A stretch of DNA of 6,217 bases from Campylobacteraceae bacterium (lineage in GTDB: Bacteria > Campylobacterota > Campylobacteria > Campylobacterales > Sulfurovaceae), in assembly GCA_027026055.1 (NCBI GenBank), contig JALVPA010000130.1, positions 1-6,217 of the forward strand, written 5' to 3'. The position numbers and the translations under genes were made by a program. Shown here one piece after another: positions 5,927 to 6,217 of the stretch. The notes beneath the pieces were generated by a model. That model ran no database searches, had not been told where the DNA came from, and saw nothing but the letters and a program-made list of their open reading frames with translations. The stretch's first letter is position 1. The number at the start of each line of letters is the position of its first letter.

Positions 5927-5944
5927 GCGGGACTAAAGTCCCGC
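5927..5944. repeat. REP-like GC-rich hairpin GCGGGACTAAAGTCCCGC
   Basis: GCGGGACT (5927-5934) and AGTCCCGC (5937-5944) are perfect complements separated by AA, or equivalently a 7-bp stem with a TAAA loop. It is far more GC-rich than its surroundings and has the compact form of REP palindromes. On the minus strand the stem is preceded by GGAG, comparable to the tetranucleotide that precedes many REP hairpins. Lying between converging genes, it could also act as a bidirectional 3'-end barrier, but neither side has a T-run. Confidence 0.65.
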
Positions 5945-5951
5945 CTCCATA

Positions 5952-5999
5952 ATTCCTCATTCCTCATTCCCAATTTCTAATTTCTAATTTCTAATTTTT
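5952..5999. repeat. 7-bp-period array with two unit types (ATTCCTC then ATTTCTA)
   Basis: Units in one unbroken 7-bp phase start at 5952 and read ATTCCTC, ATTCCTC, ATTCCCA, ATTTCTA, ATTTCTA, ATTTCTA, then ATTTTT. The phase is kept through the change of unit sequence, suggesting that the spacing matters or that the units descend from one array. The right half is the same heptamer as before uvrB (TTTCTAA in another phase). Its right end is the 3' end of the minus-strand exonuclease gene, including the stop codon. Confidence 0.9.
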
Positions 6000-6217
6000 T
6001 CCTGCTCTTCCTACTCGATGTCGAAAAAGCAAGCAGATCGTCCGTCGTACGGACATATTCGGGCAAAAGCCCCACGCTCTTTCGAAAAACATAAAAAGCG
6101 CTGAGTGCATCGGCATAGGCGCGATGATGTACGGGCGTATGCGCGTCGATACCGAGCGATTCGCGAAGATATGCCAATCCGTAACGTTCGCTCTCGAAGG
6201 TGCGTCTTGCCAAATCG
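5977..6217 (-). CDS. DnaQ-like 3'-5' exonuclease, C-terminal part, truncated by window edge
   Basis: On the minus strand the frame is open from the window edge to a TAG at 5977-5979, giving 79 residues of the C-terminal part; the N-terminal catalytic DxE region would lie beyond the edge. The visible sequence runs DLARRTFESERYGLAYLRE, then SLGID and HHRAYADALSAFYVF. HRAYAD (His codon 6124-6126, Asp codon 6109-6111) fits the HxAxxD motif III of the DEDDh exonuclease superfamily, with the usual preceding YGL.YL...LGI helix. The family includes the DNA polymerase III epsilon proofreading subunit and related stand-alone nucleases; the fragment cannot show which. The last residues (KKLEIRN) are encoded by the TTTCTAA-type heptamer array, so the original C-terminus may have been altered. 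It converges with the ppk1 operon. Confidence 0.85.
   Translation of the reverse strand, partial: DLARRTFESERYGLAYLRESLGIDAHTPVHHRAYADALSAFYVFRKSVGLLPEYVRTTDDLLAFSTSSRKSRKKLEIRN

Noticed and set aside
5801..5976. Classical Rho-independent terminator between the converging genes
   Set aside because: Several stems exist but none is followed by a T-run on either strand at the required position.

Overview
The window looks like ordinary chromosome from a member of Campylobacterota (epsilonproteobacteria), most likely a free-living, sulfur-oxidiser-like lineage. The inference rests on the character of the UvrB and PPK1 proteins and on the gene set; base composition is roughly balanced in genes and AT-rich between them. 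No rRNA, tRNA, CRISPR array, complete insertion sequence or phage gene is visible.

Layout: (1) the 3' end of a four-helix-bundle (S23/IVP family) gene, cut by the left edge; (2) uvrB, complete, on the plus strand; (3) a 206-bp spacer full of short hairpins and 7-bp repeats; (4) a tightly packed plus-strand operon, ppk1 - gamma-class carbonic anhydrase-like gene - EI24/CysZ-like membrane protein gene, in which each stop codon shares one base with the next start codon; (5) a 176-bp convergent spacer, again full of hairpins and 7-bp repeats; (6) the 3' end of a DnaQ-like 3'-5' exonuclease gene on the minus strand, cut by the right edge.

The genes cover nucleotide-excision repair (UvrB), polyphosphate synthesis (PPK1), a probable Zn hexapeptide-repeat enzyme and a membrane protein possibly involved in anion transport. 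Overlapping start/stop codons imply that the last three are co-translated, although no known pathway joins them.

The most unusual content is between the genes. All three main spacers carry arrays with an exact 7-bp period but different unit sequences (TTTCTAA, ACTATTC, ACTCTTC, ATTCCTC and variants). Several lie next to short, near-perfect hairpins. One hairpin contains both the Shine-Dalgarno sequence and the start codon of ppk1. A 36-codon ORF with a good ribosome-binding site runs through this spacer and ends in an ATGA overlap with ppk1. Because 7 is not a multiple of 3, three consecutive stop-containing heptamers close all three frames. The TTTCTAA version does so on both strands, and the downstream exonuclease gene actually ends inside such an array.
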